Assembly: GCA_902605445.1 (NCBI GenBank)
Contig: CACLCL010000001.1
Coordinates: 1-64,000 of the forward strand
Reading direction: 5' to 3'
DNA from: an uncultured Bacteroidota bacterium
GTDB taxonomy: Bacteria; Bacteroidota; Bacteroidia; Flavobacteriales; Flavobacteriaceae
Length of the DNA stretch: 64,000 nucleotides
Shown here: one piece after another, positions 30,718 to 42,924 of the stretch
How positions within the stretch are numbered: position 1 is the stretch's first letter
Layout: every line of letters starts with the position of its first letter
Notes under the pieces: generated by a model
Databases searched by the model: none
What the model saw: only the letters and a program-made list of their open reading frames with translations
Told to the model about the DNA's origin: nothing
Program-made: the position numbers and the translations under genes

Positions 30718-33177
30718 TTGAAAGGGTTAATCAAAAATATATTTTTTGCAATTGCATTGCTTATTATCATTCAAGCTTGTTCTAGAAAAAAGGATAAGTT
30801 CCTAAACCGTAGTTTTCATTCAATTACAACTAAATACAACTTCTTATACAATGGAAATAATTTATTAGAAAATGGATTACAAGCAATGGAGGAAAGTTTT
30901 CAAGAGAATTTTTGGACCTTCATTCCAATTGAAATATTTAACACAAAAGCTTTTGGGAATGAAGATAATGATGAAAATGAATTTACAGAAGCCGAGACCA
31001 AGGCTGTTTTATCCATTCAAAAGCATTCAATGAATATAAAAGGGGAAGAGAAGAATCCAATTATGGACGAAGCATATTTTTTATTAGCTAAGTCTCGATA
31101 CTATGATAATAGATTTATCCCTGCACTTGAAGCTCTGAATTATATTTTATTTAAGTATCCAAACAGTGATTTAGTAAATGAGGTCAAAATTTGGAAAGAA
31201 AAAATCAATATAAGAATTGACCAAAATGAACGTGCAATAAAAAACTTAAATGAATTGGTGATTAGCTCAAATCTTAATTCAGAACAAGTGTCTATCGCAA
31301 ACACTTACATTGCTCAAGCTTATTTGAATTTAAAAAAAATTGATAGTGCATCACATTTTTTAAGCAAATCAAAATTTGAACAAAACCACAGAGCCAGTTT
31401 TTTATTAGCTCAACTTTACCAAGAGTTGTCAAAGATTGATTCCGCAAATATTATTTATGACAATATTATTAAGCAGGGCAGAAAAATACCAAGACAGTTT
31501 TATATACAATCATACATTAACAAGTCTAAGGTTTCTGATTCAATTAACTTATCAATTGCAGAACTAAACGATCTTGCAAATGATATAGAAAACAAAATAT
31601 TTCATGATAGAATTTATTTTCAATTAGGTAATATTTTTCTCCACAATAAAAATAATGATAGCACAGCAATCAAGTTTTTTAATAAATCCATTTCATCAAG
31701 TCTAAGAGACAGTTATTTGTTATCACAGGCTTACAAGAACCTTGCAGAAATCAATTTTAAGAATAAACAGTATTTAAATTCAGCATTTTACTATGATAGT
31801 ACGTTAACATACCTTGACAAAAGGTCAAATGATTACAGACTTGTTCAAAGAAAACGAAATAGTTTAAATGATTTAGCCTTTTATTCAAATCAAAAGTCAG
31901 AGCTTGATAGTGTATTTAAATTAATTAAAATGTCAAAGGAAGACAGATACAAATATTTTGAAAATTATATATATGAATTAAAAAAAGAAAATAATTCTAT
32001 AGCAAAGCAAGAACAAAATAAAATTGGTAGCACAACAATAAATAATGGTCTTTCTGAAGAAAGCAATTTTTTTTATTTTTACAACCCAACCGCAACATCT
32101 TATGGTAAAAATGAGTTTATTCAGTTTTGGGGCAAAAGAAAACTAATTGATAATTGGAGATGGTCGCAAAACTCTTTTTTAAATAATGAATTTACAGAAA
32201 AGCCCAATACCAAAACTTTTAACCAAGACAGTCTTTATTCTGTAAACTATTATTTGAATAAAATACCAGTTGATGATAAAATGATTGATAGTTTAAATGA
32301 TTTAAGAAATAATACTTATTATAAATTAGGTGCTATTTACCGAGATCAATTTAAAGAGTATGAAATGTCAAACGAGTTATTCAATCAGCTGATAAAGAAT
32401 AGCCCAAGTTCTAGCCTATATACCCCCTCAAAATATTTTGTTTATAAAAATCTTAAAGATTTAAATTTGAACGAATTGGCAGATGTTGTAAAGAATGAAA
32501 TAATTAGGGATTATCCGGATTCAAAATATTCAAAGATATTGTTAAGCCCAGATAAAGCGGTAATTGGTTACGACTCCACAAAGTCCTATGATTATGCTTT
32601 GTCTTTATATGACACTGAAGACTTCATTAAAGTGATCGAGGAATGCAATAAATCGATAAGTATGTTTAACGATGAACCAATTATTTCAAAATTTGAATTG
32701 TTGAAGGCTGTTTCAGTTGCAAGAGTTTATGGATTTAATAAATACAAAGAGAGTTTAAGTAGTATTGCTTTAAACTATTCTACTTCTTTTGAAGGAAAAA
32801 AAGCTGAAGAGCTTATCAGAAATGTTTTGCCTTTACTTGAAGATGCTACATTTTCCAATGACAGCTCATCTGAGGATTTTAAAATTGTATTTCAATTTGC
32901 TTTTGAAGATGATGAAAAATTACAGGCTTTTTCGAATCAAATAAAAGTTTTTATTGAATCACTTGATGTTTTAGATTTAAATATTTCTAAAGATTATTAC
33001 AATAATATTACTAAATTTGTTGTCTTGCATGGTTTGAAAAGCTATGATGGTGCTTTAGGTCTTCTTGAGATACTAAAGGAAAATGATTCGGTTTTCATTG
33101 ATTCATTTTTTGTAATTTCATCAGAAAATTACAGGACTATTCAGATTCACAAAAACCTAAATGCATATTTAAAATAA
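30718..33177 (+). CDS. sprE: T9SS/gliding TPR lipoprotein SprE/PorW-like
   Basis: Lipobox (IQACSRKKDKFLNRSFHSITTKYNFLYNGNN) and multiple TPR-like segments; TTG start. Confidence 0.72.
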   Translation: MKGLIKNIFFAIALLIIIQACSRKKDKFLNRSFHSITTKYNFLYNGNNLLENGLQAMEESFQENFWTFIPIEIFNTKAFGNEDNDENEFTEAETKAVLSIQKHSMNIKGEEKNPIMDEAYFLLAKSRYYDNRFIPALEALNYILFKYPNSDLVNEVKIWKEKINIRIDQNERAIKNLNELVISSNLNSEQVSIANTYIAQAYLNLKKIDSASHFLSKSKFEQNHRASFLLAQLYQELSKIDSANIIYDNIIKQGRKIPRQFYIQSYINKSKVSDSINLSIAELNDLANDIENKIFHDRIYFQLGNIFLHNKNNDSTAIKFFNKSISSSLRDSYLLSQAYKNLAEINFKNKQYLNSAFYYDSTLTYLDKRSNDYRLVQRKRNSLNDLAFYSNQKSELDSVFKLIKMSKEDRYKYFENYIYELKKENNSIAKQEQNKIGSTTINNGLSEESNFFYFYNPTATSYGKNEFIQFWGKRKLIDNWRWSQNSFLNNEFTEKPNTKTFNQDSLYSVNYYLNKIPVDDKMIDSLNDLRNNTYYKLGAIYRDQFKEYEMSNELFNQLIKNSPSSSLYTPSKYFVYKNLKDLNLNELADVVKNEIIRDYPDSKYSKILLSPDKAVIGYDSTKSYDYALSLYDTEDFIKVIEECNKSISMFNDEPIISKFELLKAVSVARVYGFNKYKESLSSIALNYSTSFEGKKAEELIRNVLPLLEDATFSNDSSSEDFKIVFQFAFEDDEKLQAFSNQIKVFIESLDVLDLNISKDYYNNITKFVVLHGLKSYDGALGLLEILKENDSVFIDSFFVISSENYRTIQIHKNLNAYLK

Positions 33178-33187
33178 AAAAGTTATT

Positions 33188-33577
33188 ATGAATAATACTA
33201 ATCAACAAAATATGATTACTCAAGGTACCTCTATTGACGGTAATATAAAAAGTCAAGGAGATTTTAGAGTTGAAGGCAACTTAAAGGGAGATATTAATAC
33301 CACTGGAAAAATTGTTGTAGGAAAAACAGGCGTAATTAATGGTAGTATTATGGCAGAAAGTGCTGATTTTGAAGGGAGTTTTGCTGGTAAACTAAAACTT
33401 ACAGGGATGCTAACGCTAAGATCTTCTGCCTATATTGAAGGTGACGTTGAAATTACAAAACTTTCAGTTGAGCCTGGGGCAACATTTAATGCTACTTGTG
33501 TTATGAAAGCTGGAGTGAAAGAGCTAAAGAAAAGCGAGGAAAAAATTGAGCCTGAAAAAGAAGAAAAATCGGCATAA
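33188..33577 (+). CDS. Bactofilin (polymer-forming cytoskeletal protein)
   Basis: ITQGTSIDGNIKSQGDFRVEGNLKGDINTTGKIVVGKTGVINGSIMAE. Confidence 0.93.
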   Translation: MNNTNQQNMITQGTSIDGNIKSQGDFRVEGNLKGDINTTGKIVVGKTGVINGSIMAESADFEGSFAGKLKLTGMLTLRSSAYIEGDVEITKLSVEPGATFNATCVMKAGVKELKKSEEKIEPEKEEKSA

Positions 33578-33761
33578 ATATATAATCTATTCTCAGCTAG
33601 CTTTTCAAATGCTTATCATAATTGCTGGAGGGGTGTTTATAGGCATAAAGCTTGATCAAATTTACATCAACTCTTATTATTTTTTCACATTATTATTTTC
33701 ACTTGCCTCCATTTTAATTTCCTTATTCCAAGTTATAAATCAGGTGTCTAAAGATGATTAA
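33546..33761 (+). CDS. AtpZ/AtpI-family two-TM protein
   Basis: QLAFQMLIIIAGGVFIGIKLDQIY...FSLASILISLFQVI; upstream of the atp operon; overlaps the bactofilin by 32 nt. Confidence 0.75.
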   Translation: MSLKKKKNRHKYIIYSQLAFQMLIIIAGGVFIGIKLDQIYINSYYFFTLLFSLASILISLFQVINQVSKDD

Positions 33762-34143
33762 TTTAACTAAATTTTTTAAGGAAACTTTAATTTTAATAAT
33801 CCTAACTTTAACAGTTTATGCTATTCATTTTTCTTTGGTTAAAGACAATATTTACGATAGTAAAAACATTCTAAGTTCTATATATCTTTTTAATTTTTTA
33901 TTGGTTCTCTTGCTTTTAATTTTTTTTAAAACAGCTTCGATTATTCTCAATTTTACTCATTTATCACTATTTATCATTTTATCTATAGTGAAAATATTTA
34001 TTACAATTTTATTTTTTTTTAAGATTGATGAATATGTTGAAGTTAAAAGCAATCTAAAACTTGTATTGAATTTTTTTCCGGTTTATTTCCTTTTTTTAAT
34101 TTTTGAAATAATTTATTTAAGAAAAGAGCTTACTAAACTTTAA
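33754..34143 (+). CDS. Four-TM hypothetical protein (AtpI-like position)
   Basis: Hydrophobic ORF overlapping AtpZ and preceding atpB. Confidence 0.55.
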   Translation: MINLTKFFKETLILIILTLTVYAIHFSLVKDNIYDSKNILSSIYLFNFLLVLLLLIFFKTASIILNFTHLSLFIILSIVKIFITILFFFKIDEYVEVKSNLKLVLNFFPVYFLFLIFEIIYLRKELTKL

Positions 34144-34161
34144 AACTTATTGTTTTTTTCG

Positions 34162-34192
34162 TTTGAAATTTGTTATTATGTATGTACATTTG
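34162..34192 (+). promoter_or_regulatory. Bacteroidota sigma-A promoter for the atp operon
   Basis: TTTG (34162-34165)-N19-TACATTTG (34185-34192), an exact fit to the -33 TTTG / -7 TAnnTTTG pattern, 33 nt upstream of the atpB start. Confidence 0.65.
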
Positions 34193-34225
34193 CTGCCATA
34201 TTAATTAGAAGAATTTCATCTAAAA

Positions 34226-35302
34226 ATGCTTTTAAAATCATTAAAGATTTTAGTCTTAATTTTACCCTTTAATTTATTTGGTTCCACAGTATTAGAGCCT
34301 GGTGACTCATCTGAATTTGACGTTAATAAAATGATAATGCACCATATCAAAGACGCTCATGAATTTCATATCATGGATATTAATGGTCATCCAATATCTT
34401 TTCCCCTCCCCATAATTCTTTGGACCGACAATGGGCTAGTCACATTTCTGTCATCTGAGTTTGACCATGATGATTCAGGGGTTAAAGTGGTTAGCAGAAA
34501 GAATCAACAATTTGTTAAGTATCACGAAAAAATATTTTATGCTTCAGAATTTAACTCCGGAAGCTATATCAGCTATAGTCAGGAAGGAGAAGTTTTAAAT
34601 AAAAAGCCTTTTGATTTTTCAATAACAAAAATGGTTTTTTCAATGTTTATTTCTATGCTTCTGTTGGTATTGATTTTTGTTTTAACGGCAAAATCATACT
34701 CAAATTCGGTAAAAGGGATTCCTACAGGCTTAAGTAAATTTACTGAACCATTAATACTTTTTATAAAAGATGAAGTAGCATTACCAATGATTGGTAAAAA
34801 AAATTATAAAAAATATATGCCCTTCCTTTTAACCTTGTTTTTCTTTATTTGGATCAATAATGTTATGGGGCTAATTCCTTTTTTCCCGTTTAGTGCAAAC
34901 TTAAGCGGTAATATTGCTTTTACACTGGTTCTGGCTACTATTACTTTTGTCATTACCAGTTTAGTTGCTAATAAGGATTATTGGAAACACATTTTTTGGA
35001 TGCCTGGCATTCCGGTTCCTATGAAATTATTTTTAGCACCCATAGAATTCCTGGGAATATTTATCAAGCCAATATCTTTGATGATTAGATTGTTTGCAAA
35101 TATTTCCGCTGGGCATATTATAATATTGAGCCTTATTTCTCTAATATTTATTTTTAAGACTATTTGGCTGGCTCCAGCCTCGTTATTCTTTTCTGTATTT
35201 ATTAGCTTGATCGAGGTTTTAGTTGTTGCCATTCAGGCATACATATTTACAATGTTGTCTGCTTTATACATAGGCAGTGCAATTGAAGAACATGAACATT
35301 AA
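34226..35302 (+). CDS. atpB: ATP synthase F0 subunit A
   Basis: MLFVFFIWINNVMGLIPFFPF-like region; LIRLFANISAGHIIILSL. Confidence 0.93.
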   Translation: MLLKSLKILVLILPFNLFGSTVLEPGDSSEFDVNKMIMHHIKDAHEFHIMDINGHPISFPLPIILWTDNGLVTFLSSEFDHDDSGVKVVSRKNQQFVKYHEKIFYASEFNSGSYISYSQEGEVLNKKPFDFSITKMVFSMFISMLLLVLIFVLTAKSYSNSVKGIPTGLSKFTEPLILFIKDEVALPMIGKKNYKKYMPFLLTLFFFIWINNVMGLIPFFPFSANLSGNIAFTLVLATITFVITSLVANKDYWKHIFWMPGIPVPMKLFLAPIEFLGIFIKPISLMIRLFANISAGHIIILSLISLIFIFKTIWLAPASLFFSVFISLIEVLVVAIQAYIFTMLSALYIGSAIEEHEH

Positions 35303-35308
35303 TTATAA

Positions 35309-35560
<252 letters not shown>

Positions 35561-35576
35561 TTAATATAAACCTAAT

Positions 35577-36071
35577 ATGGATTTAGTTACACCCGACATT
35601 GGACTGATTTTTTGGACAACCGTCTCTTTTGTTATTTTATATTTTATTTTGGCTAAATATGCGTGGAAGCCAATCCTTGGAGCTGTAAATGAGAGAGAGA
35701 AGTCAATTAAGGATGCTCTATCTGCTGCTGAAAAAGCTAAAGAAGAAATGGCTAGTCTAAAATCTGACAATGAAAAGATTTTGAATGAAGCTAAGCTTCA
35801 AAGAGAGGCTTTATTAAAGGAAGCCAGAGAAATAAAATCAAAAATTATTTCCGATGCTCAAAATGAAGCTACTGAAAAAGCTAATAAGCTTATTGAGGCC
35901 GCTAAAACAGCTATTGATAATGAAAAATCCGCAGCAATGAAAGAGTTAAAAAATACAGTAGTTGATTTATCTCTTAATATAGCTGAAAAATTACTTTCAA
36001 AGGAGCTTGATAATAAGGATAAACAAATAAAGAATATTAAAGATATTATTGATAAATCTAAACTTAATTGA
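35577..36071 (+). CDS. atpF: ATP synthase F0 subunit B
   Basis: LVTPDIGLIFWTTVSFVILYFILAKYAWKPILGAVNERE. Confidence 0.95.
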   Translation: MDLVTPDIGLIFWTTVSFVILYFILAKYAWKPILGAVNEREKSIKDALSAAEKAKEEMASLKSDNEKILNEAKLQREALLKEAREIKSKIISDAQNEATEKANKLIEAAKTAIDNEKSAAMKELKNTVVDLSLNIAEKLLSKELDNKDKQIKNIKDIIDKSKLN

Positions 36072-36601
36072 TGCAATCAAGAGCAGCTGTAAGATACGCA
36101 AAGGCAATTTATGAAATTGCTTTAGAAGAAAATTCTGTAAAAGAATTATACAATGATATGGATATTATCAAATCCGTTTATTTTGATTCTTTAGATTTTA
36201 AAAATCTATTGTCAAATTCTCTAATAAATCATGAGGAAAAGAAAAAAGCAATTTTATTATTGATAAAAAATAATAGCGCTTTAACTGATAAGTTACTTGA
36301 TTTATTGATTTATAATAAAAGGGTACCTCTTTTGGCGGATGTTGCAATTAGCTTTGTTGATCTTTATAATAAGTACAATAATATTAAAGAGGCAACAGTG
36401 ATAACTGCTTCGCCAATTAATTCAGATTTACAATTTCAAATTTTATCAAAAATTAATGTTTCTGATATTAAATCAATAAGAATTACTAATGAATTAGACC
36501 CTGAAATTATTGGAGGCTTCATTCTTAGATATGACGGAAAACAGTATAATGCAAGTGTAAAGCAAAATATAAATAACTTAAAGAAAGAACTTACAAATTA
36601 A
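36068..36601 (+). CDS. atpH: ATP synthase F1 subunit delta
   Basis: [17 protein letters not shown]...[29 protein letters not shown]. Confidence 0.95.
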   Translation: MMQSRAAVRYAKAIYEIALEENSVKELYNDMDIIKSVYFDSLDFKNLLSNSLINHEEKKKAILLLIKNNSALTDKLLDLLIYNKRVPLLADVAISFVDLYNKYNNIKEATVITASPINSDLQFQILSKINVSDIKSIRITNELDPEIIGGFILRYDGKQYNASVKQNINNLKKELTN

Positions 36602-36606
36602 AGATT

Positions 36607-38181
36607 ATGGCCGAAGTAAACCCAGCTGAGATATCAGCTATATTAAAGAAACAACTTAAAGATTTTGATTCAAAATCATCACTGGATGAAATAGGAACTG
36701 TTCTTACGGTTGGTGACGGTATAGCTAGAGCATATGGACTTTCAAATGCTCAATATGGAGAACTTGTTGAATTTTCTAATGGCACACAAGGAATTGTTCT
36801 AAATTTAGAAGAGGACAATGTTGGTATAGTATTATTAGGATCTTCAACAGACATTAAAGAGGGTGACTCTGTAAAAAGAACCTCAAGAATTGCATCTGTT
36901 AAAGTAGGTGAAGGTATTGTTGGTAGGGTTGTAGATACCCTAGGTAATCCAATTGATGGTAAAGGAGAACTAAAAGGAGATTTATATGAAATGCCTTTAG
37001 AGAGAAAAGCCCCAGGTGTAATTTTTAGACAACCTGTTAATGAACCTTTACAGACAGGAATAAAATCTGTTGATGCAATGATACCTATTGGAAGAGGTCA
37101 AAGGGAACTTGTAATTGGAGACAGGCAAACCGGTAAAACAACTGTTTGTATTGACACCATACTGAATCAAAAAGAATTTTATGATGCTGGCGAACCAGTA
37201 TTTTGTATATACGTTGCTGTGGGTCAGAAAGCTTCAACCGTGGCAGGAATTGCCAAAATTCTCGAGGACAAAGGCGCTTTAGCCTATACAACAATAGTTG
37301 CAGCAAATGCCTCTGATCCAGCTGCAATGCAGGTATATGCTCCATTTACAGGTGCTTCCATTGGAGAATATTTCCGAGACACTGGAAGACCAGCTTTGAT
37401 TATATACGATGATCTTTCAAAACAGGCAGTTGCGTACAGAGAAATATCTTTGCTATTAAGAAGGCCGCCAGGTAGAGAGGCGTATCCTGGAGATGTATTT
37501 TACTTGCACTCAAGATTATTAGAGAGAGCTGCAAAAGTAATTAATGACGATACAATTGCTAAAAACATGAATGATTTACCTGATTCGTTAAAATCAGTTG
37601 TAAAAGGTGGTGGTTCATTGACTGCACTTCCAATCATAGAAACCCAAGCAGGTGATGTATCTGCATATATTCCTACAAATGTTATTTCAATTACTGATGG
37701 TCAAATTTTTTTAGAATCTGATTTATTTAACTCAGGGGTTAGACCTGCAATTAATGTAGGAATTTCAGTATCTAGAGTTGGGGGTTCGGCTCAAATTAAG
37801 TCCATGAAAAAAGTTTCCGGAACTTTAAAGCTCGATCAAGCTCAGTTTAGAGAACTTGAAGCATTTGCTAAGTTTGGCTCTGATTTAGACGCTGCAACCT
37901 TAAATGTGATTGAAAAAGGGAGACGAAATGTTGAAATTTTGAAGCAAGCACAAAACGACCCTTTTAAAGTTGAAGATCAGGTTGCAATTATTTATGTTGG
38001 TTCAAAGAATTTGCTACGGGATATTCCAGTTGAAAGAATCAAAGAATTTGAGTCAGAATTTATAATAACCCTAAATAAAAAGCACTCAAAGGTTCTAGCT
38101 ACAATTAAGAAAGGAAAATTAAATGAAGAAGTTACCGATACACTGGAGAAAGTCTGTGCAGATTTAGTGTCTAAATTTTAA
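36607..38181 (+). CDS. atpA: ATP synthase F1 subunit alpha
   Basis: [36 protein letters not shown]. Confidence 0.98.
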   Translation: MAEVNPAEISAILKKQLKDFDSKSSLDEIGTVLTVGDGIARAYGLSNAQYGELVEFSNGTQGIVLNLEEDNVGIVLLGSSTDIKEGDSVKRTSRIASVKVGEGIVGRVVDTLGNPIDGKGELKGDLYEMPLERKAPGVIFRQPVNEPLQTGIKSVDAMIPIGRGQRELVIGDRQTGKTTVCIDTILNQKEFYDAGEPVFCIYVAVGQKASTVAGIAKILEDKGALAYTTIVAANASDPAAMQVYAPFTGASIGEYFRDTGRPALIIYDDLSKQAVAYREISLLLRRPPGREAYPGDVFYLHSRLLERAAKVINDDTIAKNMNDLPDSLKSVVKGGGSLTALPIIETQAGDVSAYIPTNVISITDGQIFLESDLFNSGVRPAINVGISVSRVGGSAQIKSMKKVSGTLKLDQAQFRELEAFAKFGSDLDAATLNVIEKGRRNVEILKQAQNDPFKVEDQVAIIYVGSKNLLRDIPVERIKEFESEFIITLNKKHSKVLATIKKGKLNEEVTDTLEKVCADLVSKF

Positions 38182-38184
38182 TAC

Positions 38185-39039
38185 ATGGCTAACCTCAAAG
38201 AGATAAGAAACAGGATAGCATCTGTATCATCAACGATGCAGATTACAAGTGCTATGAAAATGGTCTCTGCTGCAAAGCTTAAAAAAGCACAAGACGCTAT
38301 AACTGCTATGCGCCCATACTCCGATAAACTCACTCAATTGTTACTTGATTTATCCTCTTCAGTTAACTTTGAAAATGATTATATAAAAAGCGGTAAGATT
38401 GAAAATAAGCTAGTTGTTTGCATAACCTCAAATAGAGGACTCTGTGGTGCTTTTAACTCAAACATTATTAAAAGATGTATTGAAATTGCTGACTCTTCTG
38501 AAGCAAATGTTTCTTTTATATGTATCGGTAAAAAAGGGGAGGATATATTATCTAAAAGATATAATGTAATTGAGACAAATAATCAAATATTTGATGATCT
38601 TACATTTGAAAATATTGCTACAATTGCAGATTCTTTAATGAGGAGGTTTTTTGACAAAGAATTTGATTGTATAGAGCTTGTATATAATAAGTTTAAAAAT
38701 GCTGCTACACAAATCGTAACTAATGAACAATTTCTTCCAATCGAAAAGCATGAATCAAAGGAGGACCAGACAAATTCATTGGATTATATTTTTGAACCAT
38801 CCAAAATTAAAATCATTTCAGAATTAATCCCAAAGTCACTAAAAACTCAGTTGTATAAATCCATTCGAGATTCTTACGCTTCAGAACATGGGGCGCGAAT
38901 GACTGCAATGCACAAAGCTACTGATAACGCAACAGAACTTAGAGACCAGCTTAAGCTTACTTATAACAAAGCTAGACAGGCAGCTATTACGAATGAAATT
39001 CTTGAAATTGTTGGCGGTGCAGAGGCACTTAATGGATAG
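38185..39039 (+). CDS. atpG: ATP synthase F1 subunit gamma
   Basis: LKEIRNRIASVSSTMQITSAMKMVSAAKLKKAQ...ITNEILEIVGGAEAL. Confidence 0.97.
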   Translation: MANLKEIRNRIASVSSTMQITSAMKMVSAAKLKKAQDAITAMRPYSDKLTQLLLDLSSSVNFENDYIKSGKIENKLVVCITSNRGLCGAFNSNIIKRCIEIADSSEANVSFICIGKKGEDILSKRYNVIETNNQIFDDLTFENIATIADSLMRRFFDKEFDCIELVYNKFKNAATQIVTNEQFLPIEKHESKEDQTNSLDYIFEPSKIKIISELIPKSLKTQLYKSIRDSYASEHGARMTAMHKATDNATELRDQLKLTYNKARQAAITNEILEIVGGAEALNG

Positions 39040-39107
39040 AGTACTTTATCTCCTTCTTGTTTTCCAAAAATTATTAGTTTATTTTTATTATGTAATCAAT
39101 ATAAATT

Positions 39108-40574
39108 TTGGGAAAGTTTTTAAAATTATTTAGGCAAACTTTAATCTATGGTGTTGCAACTATTCTTCCCAGAATTATAAGTGTTATTCTGGTAAGAATT
39201 CACACCGATAAGGATGTTATAAGCGAAGTTTCAGAATTTGGTACTTTGTCTTTAATATTTTCATATATTATCCTATTTAATGTTATCCTTTCTTATGGGT
39301 TGGAAACTTCTTTTTTTAGATTTTATAATAAAGAAAAAAATAAAAAGGATGTTCTTAATACTGCTGCAGTATCCATAATTATCACATCAATATTATTTGC
39401 TTCTTTATTTAGTGTATTTAAGATTAATATTTCAGATTTTACTGGAATAGGTACGTCTTATTTAACCATTGTTGTTTATATATTGGTAGTTGACGCACTA
39501 ACAGTTATTCCATTTGCATACTTAAGATTAAAAGGTTCTGCCATCAGATATTCATTCATAAAAATCGTTAATATATTAACATACTTTTCGTTAAATATTT
39601 TCTTTTTAATACTTCTAAAAGATTTGTCTCTGTCAGGAGGGATTTTGAAAATGATATATATTGAAAATTTTCAAGTTGCTTACATATTTATAGCTAATTT
39701 AATTGCAAGTGTAATGTCATTATTACTATTGCTTCCATTTTATTTTGAAATTAATTACAAGGCCAATTTTCAGTTACTAAAAAAAATGTTGGTCTATGGA
39801 TTTCCGATTTTGATTTCAGGCCTTGCATTTACAATTAATGAAACTTTTGACAAGATTCTACTAGACTTTTTATTACCCGAATCTATCGCAAAAGCACAGA
39901 TTGGAATGTATGCTGCATGTTATAAATTAGCAATTTTTATGACTCTGTTTTCCACTGCATATAAACTTGCAATTGAACCTTTTTTCTTCAGTGAAGCTGA
40001 AAAGAAAGGATCTAAAAAGAATTATGCGATGGTTCTTGAAACTTTTGTTATAATAGGTTCTTCAATTTTAGTATTAGTTGTAGTTTCTCTAGATATTTTG
40101 AAACAAATTTTTATTGGCGATACTGAGTACTGGCAGGCCATGTACATAGTTCCGATAATATTATTTGCAAATTTTTGTCTTGGGATTTACCAGAATTTGT
40201 CAGTTTGGTATAAAGTTTCAGATAATACTAAATTTGCAGCATATATTTCCTCTGCTGGGGCTATTATTACTTTATTAATGAATATAATTTTAATTCCAAA
40301 ATATAGCTTTTTAGGCTCAGCAATTGCAACATTATTAGCCTATTTTACCATGGCATTTCTTTCATATCTCTTATCAAAAAAATATTTTCCCATTCCCTAC
40401 AATTCCTCTAAAATAATGTTTTACATTATAGTCTCAGTTTCTTTATCTTCGATATCGTTCTATGGCTTTCGAGAAAACCTGTTGGTTGGGTTTTTATGTA
40501 TATTGATAATGAACCTGGTAATTTTGTTGAATGAGAAAAAAAGAATAATCCAACTATTTAAATTAATCAGATGA
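39108..40574 (+). CDS. Oligosaccharide flippase/polysaccharide biosynthesis protein
   Basis: Polytopic Wzx/MATE-like [39 protein letters not shown] start. Confidence 0.85.
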   Translation: MGKFLKLFRQTLIYGVATILPRIISVILVRIHTDKDVISEVSEFGTLSLIFSYIILFNVILSYGLETSFFRFYNKEKNKKDVLNTAAVSIIITSILFASLFSVFKINISDFTGIGTSYLTIVVYILVVDALTVIPFAYLRLKGSAIRYSFIKIVNILTYFSLNIFFLILLKDLSLSGGILKMIYIENFQVAYIFIANLIASVMSLLLLLPFYFEINYKANFQLLKKMLVYGFPILISGLAFTINETFDKILLDFLLPESIAKAQIGMYAACYKLAIFMTLFSTAYKLAIEPFFFSEAEKKGSKKNYAMVLETFVIIGSSILVLVVVSLDILKQIFIGDTEYWQAMYIVPIILFANFCLGIYQNLSVWYKVSDNTKFAAYISSAGAIITLLMNIILIPKYSFLGSAIATLLAYFTMAFLSYLLSKKYFPIPYNSSKIMFYIIVSVSLSSISFYGFRENLLVGFLCILIMNLVILLNEKKRIIQLFKLIR

Positions 40575-41002
40575 TTGTTAGCATAATTAATAAGTCAAAG
40601 AATGAATTACCAAAGTATCAAACGTTGATTTCAGCTGGAATGGATCTAAGGGCAAATATTGATGAACCAATAATCATTAAACCCCTTCAAAGACTAGTTA
40701 TAAATACAGGACTATTTATATCGTTGCAACCAGGCTATGAAGCACAAATAAGACCAAGAAGTGGCTTGGCCTTAAATAAGGGAATTACGGTAATCAATTC
40801 ACCAGGCACAATCGATGCTGATTATCGTGGAGAGATAGGTGTAATTCTTATTAATTTATCAGACTCATCCGTTGAGATAAATTCAGGAGACAGGATAGCA
40901 CAAATGATTATTGCAAAACATGAAACGATATCGTGGAGAGTTGTAGAAAAATTAGATAAATCAGAAAGAGGCAATAAAGGTTTTGGAAGTACAGGAGTTT
41001 AA
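40571..41002 (+). CDS. dut: dUTP diphosphatase
   Basis: [63 protein letters not shown]. Confidence 0.96.
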   Translation: MIVSIINKSKNELPKYQTLISAGMDLRANIDEPIIIKPLQRLVINTGLFISLQPGYEAQIRPRSGLALNKGITVINSPGTIDADYRGEIGVILINLSDSSVEINSGDRIAQMIIAKHETISWRVVEKLDKSERGNKGFGSTGV

Positions 41003-41004
41003 AT

Positions 41005-41748
41005 TTGAATATGAGCAGATATTTATTAAAATTATTATTGTTGTTATCACTAAGTTCTTGTTCATTATTAAAATATAATGTGGGCTCAAATGCATTGTTA
41101 TCTCCAAAAAAGGCTCTTAAAAATTCAAATAAAAAATTAACTTCGTTAAAGTTTTTACAGGCTAAAGCTAAAGTCTCAATTAAAGACTCTGAATTCAAAC
41201 AAAATTCAATTGAGCTTAGATTCGAAATTGATAATAAAATTTGGTTAAGCGCTCCTATTGGTGTTGCACGAGCTCTAATTGATATTGACTCATTAAAGTT
41301 TTACAATAAAATAGATCGGACTTTTTATAAGTCTGATATTTCTTCTATTTCCGATAGAATTGGATTTGCACTTGACTTTGTTTCATTACAAAAAATTCTT
41401 CTTGGAAAGCATATTTTTGAAATGCAGTTTTCAGATTACGCAAACGAAGTATTAGAAAACTATTTTTTTAAAAGGACGACAGTTCTAAATAACGTTCCAA
41501 CAGAATTTACTTCGTTAATTGATAAAATGGGTAATTTAAAGGAGCAAAGGTTGACGTATAATGAAAACAGTTTTACTGCCAGGTACGATTCATATTTAAA
41601 ACTGGACAAATATGTTGTCCCTACAAAAGTAAGTTTTTATAAAGACGGAAATGAGATATTTAAAATGGAGATCCGTAGTATTAAGACTTTAAAGAAATTA
41701 AATATACCATTTAAACTGCCAAAAAAATATAGTAGAATTGATTTATGA
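41005..41748 (+). CDS. DUF4292-like lipoprotein
   Basis: Lipobox SLSSCSLL; beta-rich LolA/LolB-like pattern; dut-DUF4292-EnvC context from memory. Confidence 0.65.
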   Translation: MNMSRYLLKLLLLLSLSSCSLLKYNVGSNALLSPKKALKNSNKKLTSLKFLQAKAKVSIKDSEFKQNSIELRFEIDNKIWLSAPIGVARALIDIDSLKFYNKIDRTFYKSDISSISDRIGFALDFVSLQKILLGKHIFEMQFSDYANEVLENYFFKRTTVLNNVPTEFTSLIDKMGNLKEQRLTYNENSFTARYDSYLKLDKYVVPTKVSFYKDGNEIFKMEIRSIKTLKKLNIPFKLPKKYSRIDL

Positions 41749-42923
41749 ATAGTATGTCAAAAATTTTAGTTCTTATTGTATACTTAAGTACTTTAAGCTC
41801 TATTTCTCAGACAAAGCAAGAACTTGAGAATAAAAAAAATCAAATAAAAAAGGAAATAAAGAATATTGAATTAAAGCTTTCTGATAATAGAAAAAATAAA
41901 GATATTGTCATTTCGGATATCGAGGATATAAAGTACAAAATTGATTTACAAGAGGAATTAATTTTAAATATTAATAATCAATTAAACCTAATTTTAGACG
42001 AAATAAATGAAAATGAAAAAAATTTGTTTGACTTGAATGAAAGACAAACTATTTTAAAAAATGAATTTTCAAAAATGTTAAATAAGTCGTTTAAAAATAG
42101 ATTTAATTTGAATAAAGTAATGTTCGTTTTTTCATCCTCCTCATTTGTCCAAGCCTACAAAAGAATTCAATATTTTAAACAGTATGCAAAACATCAAACT
42201 AAGACTTTAGAAAAAATTAAATTTAATTCTAATAGGATTAGCAATTTAATCATTGATTTAAACTCAAAAAGGACAGACAAATTAAATTTAGTAAACGAAA
42301 ATGAAGCAGTAAAAAAAAACCTTGTTGTTCAGTATGACAGTTTGAATAATAAAATTATTCAAATAAATCAAAATCAAGAGTTTTATGCAAGTCAAATAAA
42401 TGAGAAAAATAAAAAGGTTCTTCAATTGGATAAACAAATTCAAAAAATAATTGAGAGCGCAATTGATAAAAGTGAGTTTTTAACAACAGCTGAGGCGAAG
42501 AAATTATCAAAAGAATTTAATTCAAATAAAGGAAGGTTGCCATGGCCGGTTTCTAATGGATATGTCATATTAGGATTTGGTAAGCAGCCTCACCCAATTG
42601 TTAAAACTGCGATAATTCAAAGTAATGGTGTAAGAATTAGGACATCAAAAGGCCTGAGCGCAAGAACTATTTTTAATGGGGTTGTATATTCCATTATTGT
42701 ATCAAAAACTAAAACTTACACGGTTATTATTCAGCATGGAAGTTTTTTCTCAGTTTACAAAAACCTTAAATCTATCGCTGTAAACAAAGGAGATGAAGTT
42801 TTTACAAAAGACTTAATCGGTGAAATAACAACAGACAGTGCAAATGGTCAAACAGTTTTGAATTTTAGTATTTTCAAGGACGGTAAAGCTGAAGATCCGA
42901 CATTGTGGATATACAAAATGTAA
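41745..42923 (+). CDS. EnvC-like murein hydrolase activator (coiled coil + M23)
   Basis: Signal peptide, long coiled coil, GRLPWPVSNGYVILGFGKQPHP...VNKGDEVFTKDLIGEI. Confidence 0.88.
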   Translation: MNSMSKILVLIVYLSTLSSISQTKQELENKKNQIKKEIKNIELKLSDNRKNKDIVISDIEDIKYKIDLQEELILNINNQLNLILDEINENEKNLFDLNERQTILKNEFSKMLNKSFKNRFNLNKVMFVFSSSSFVQAYKRIQYFKQYAKHQTKTLEKIKFNSNRISNLIIDLNSKRTDKLNLVNENEAVKKNLVVQYDSLNNKIIQINQNQEFYASQINEKNKKVLQLDKQIQKIIESAIDKSEFLTTAEAKKLSKEFNSNKGRLPWPVSNGYVILGFGKQPHPIVKTAIIQSNGVRIRTSKGLSARTIFNGVVYSIIVSKTKTYTVIIQHGSFFSVYKNLKSIAVNKGDEVFTKDLIGEITTDSANGQTVLNFSIFKDGKAEDPTLWIYKM

Positions 42924-42924
42924 C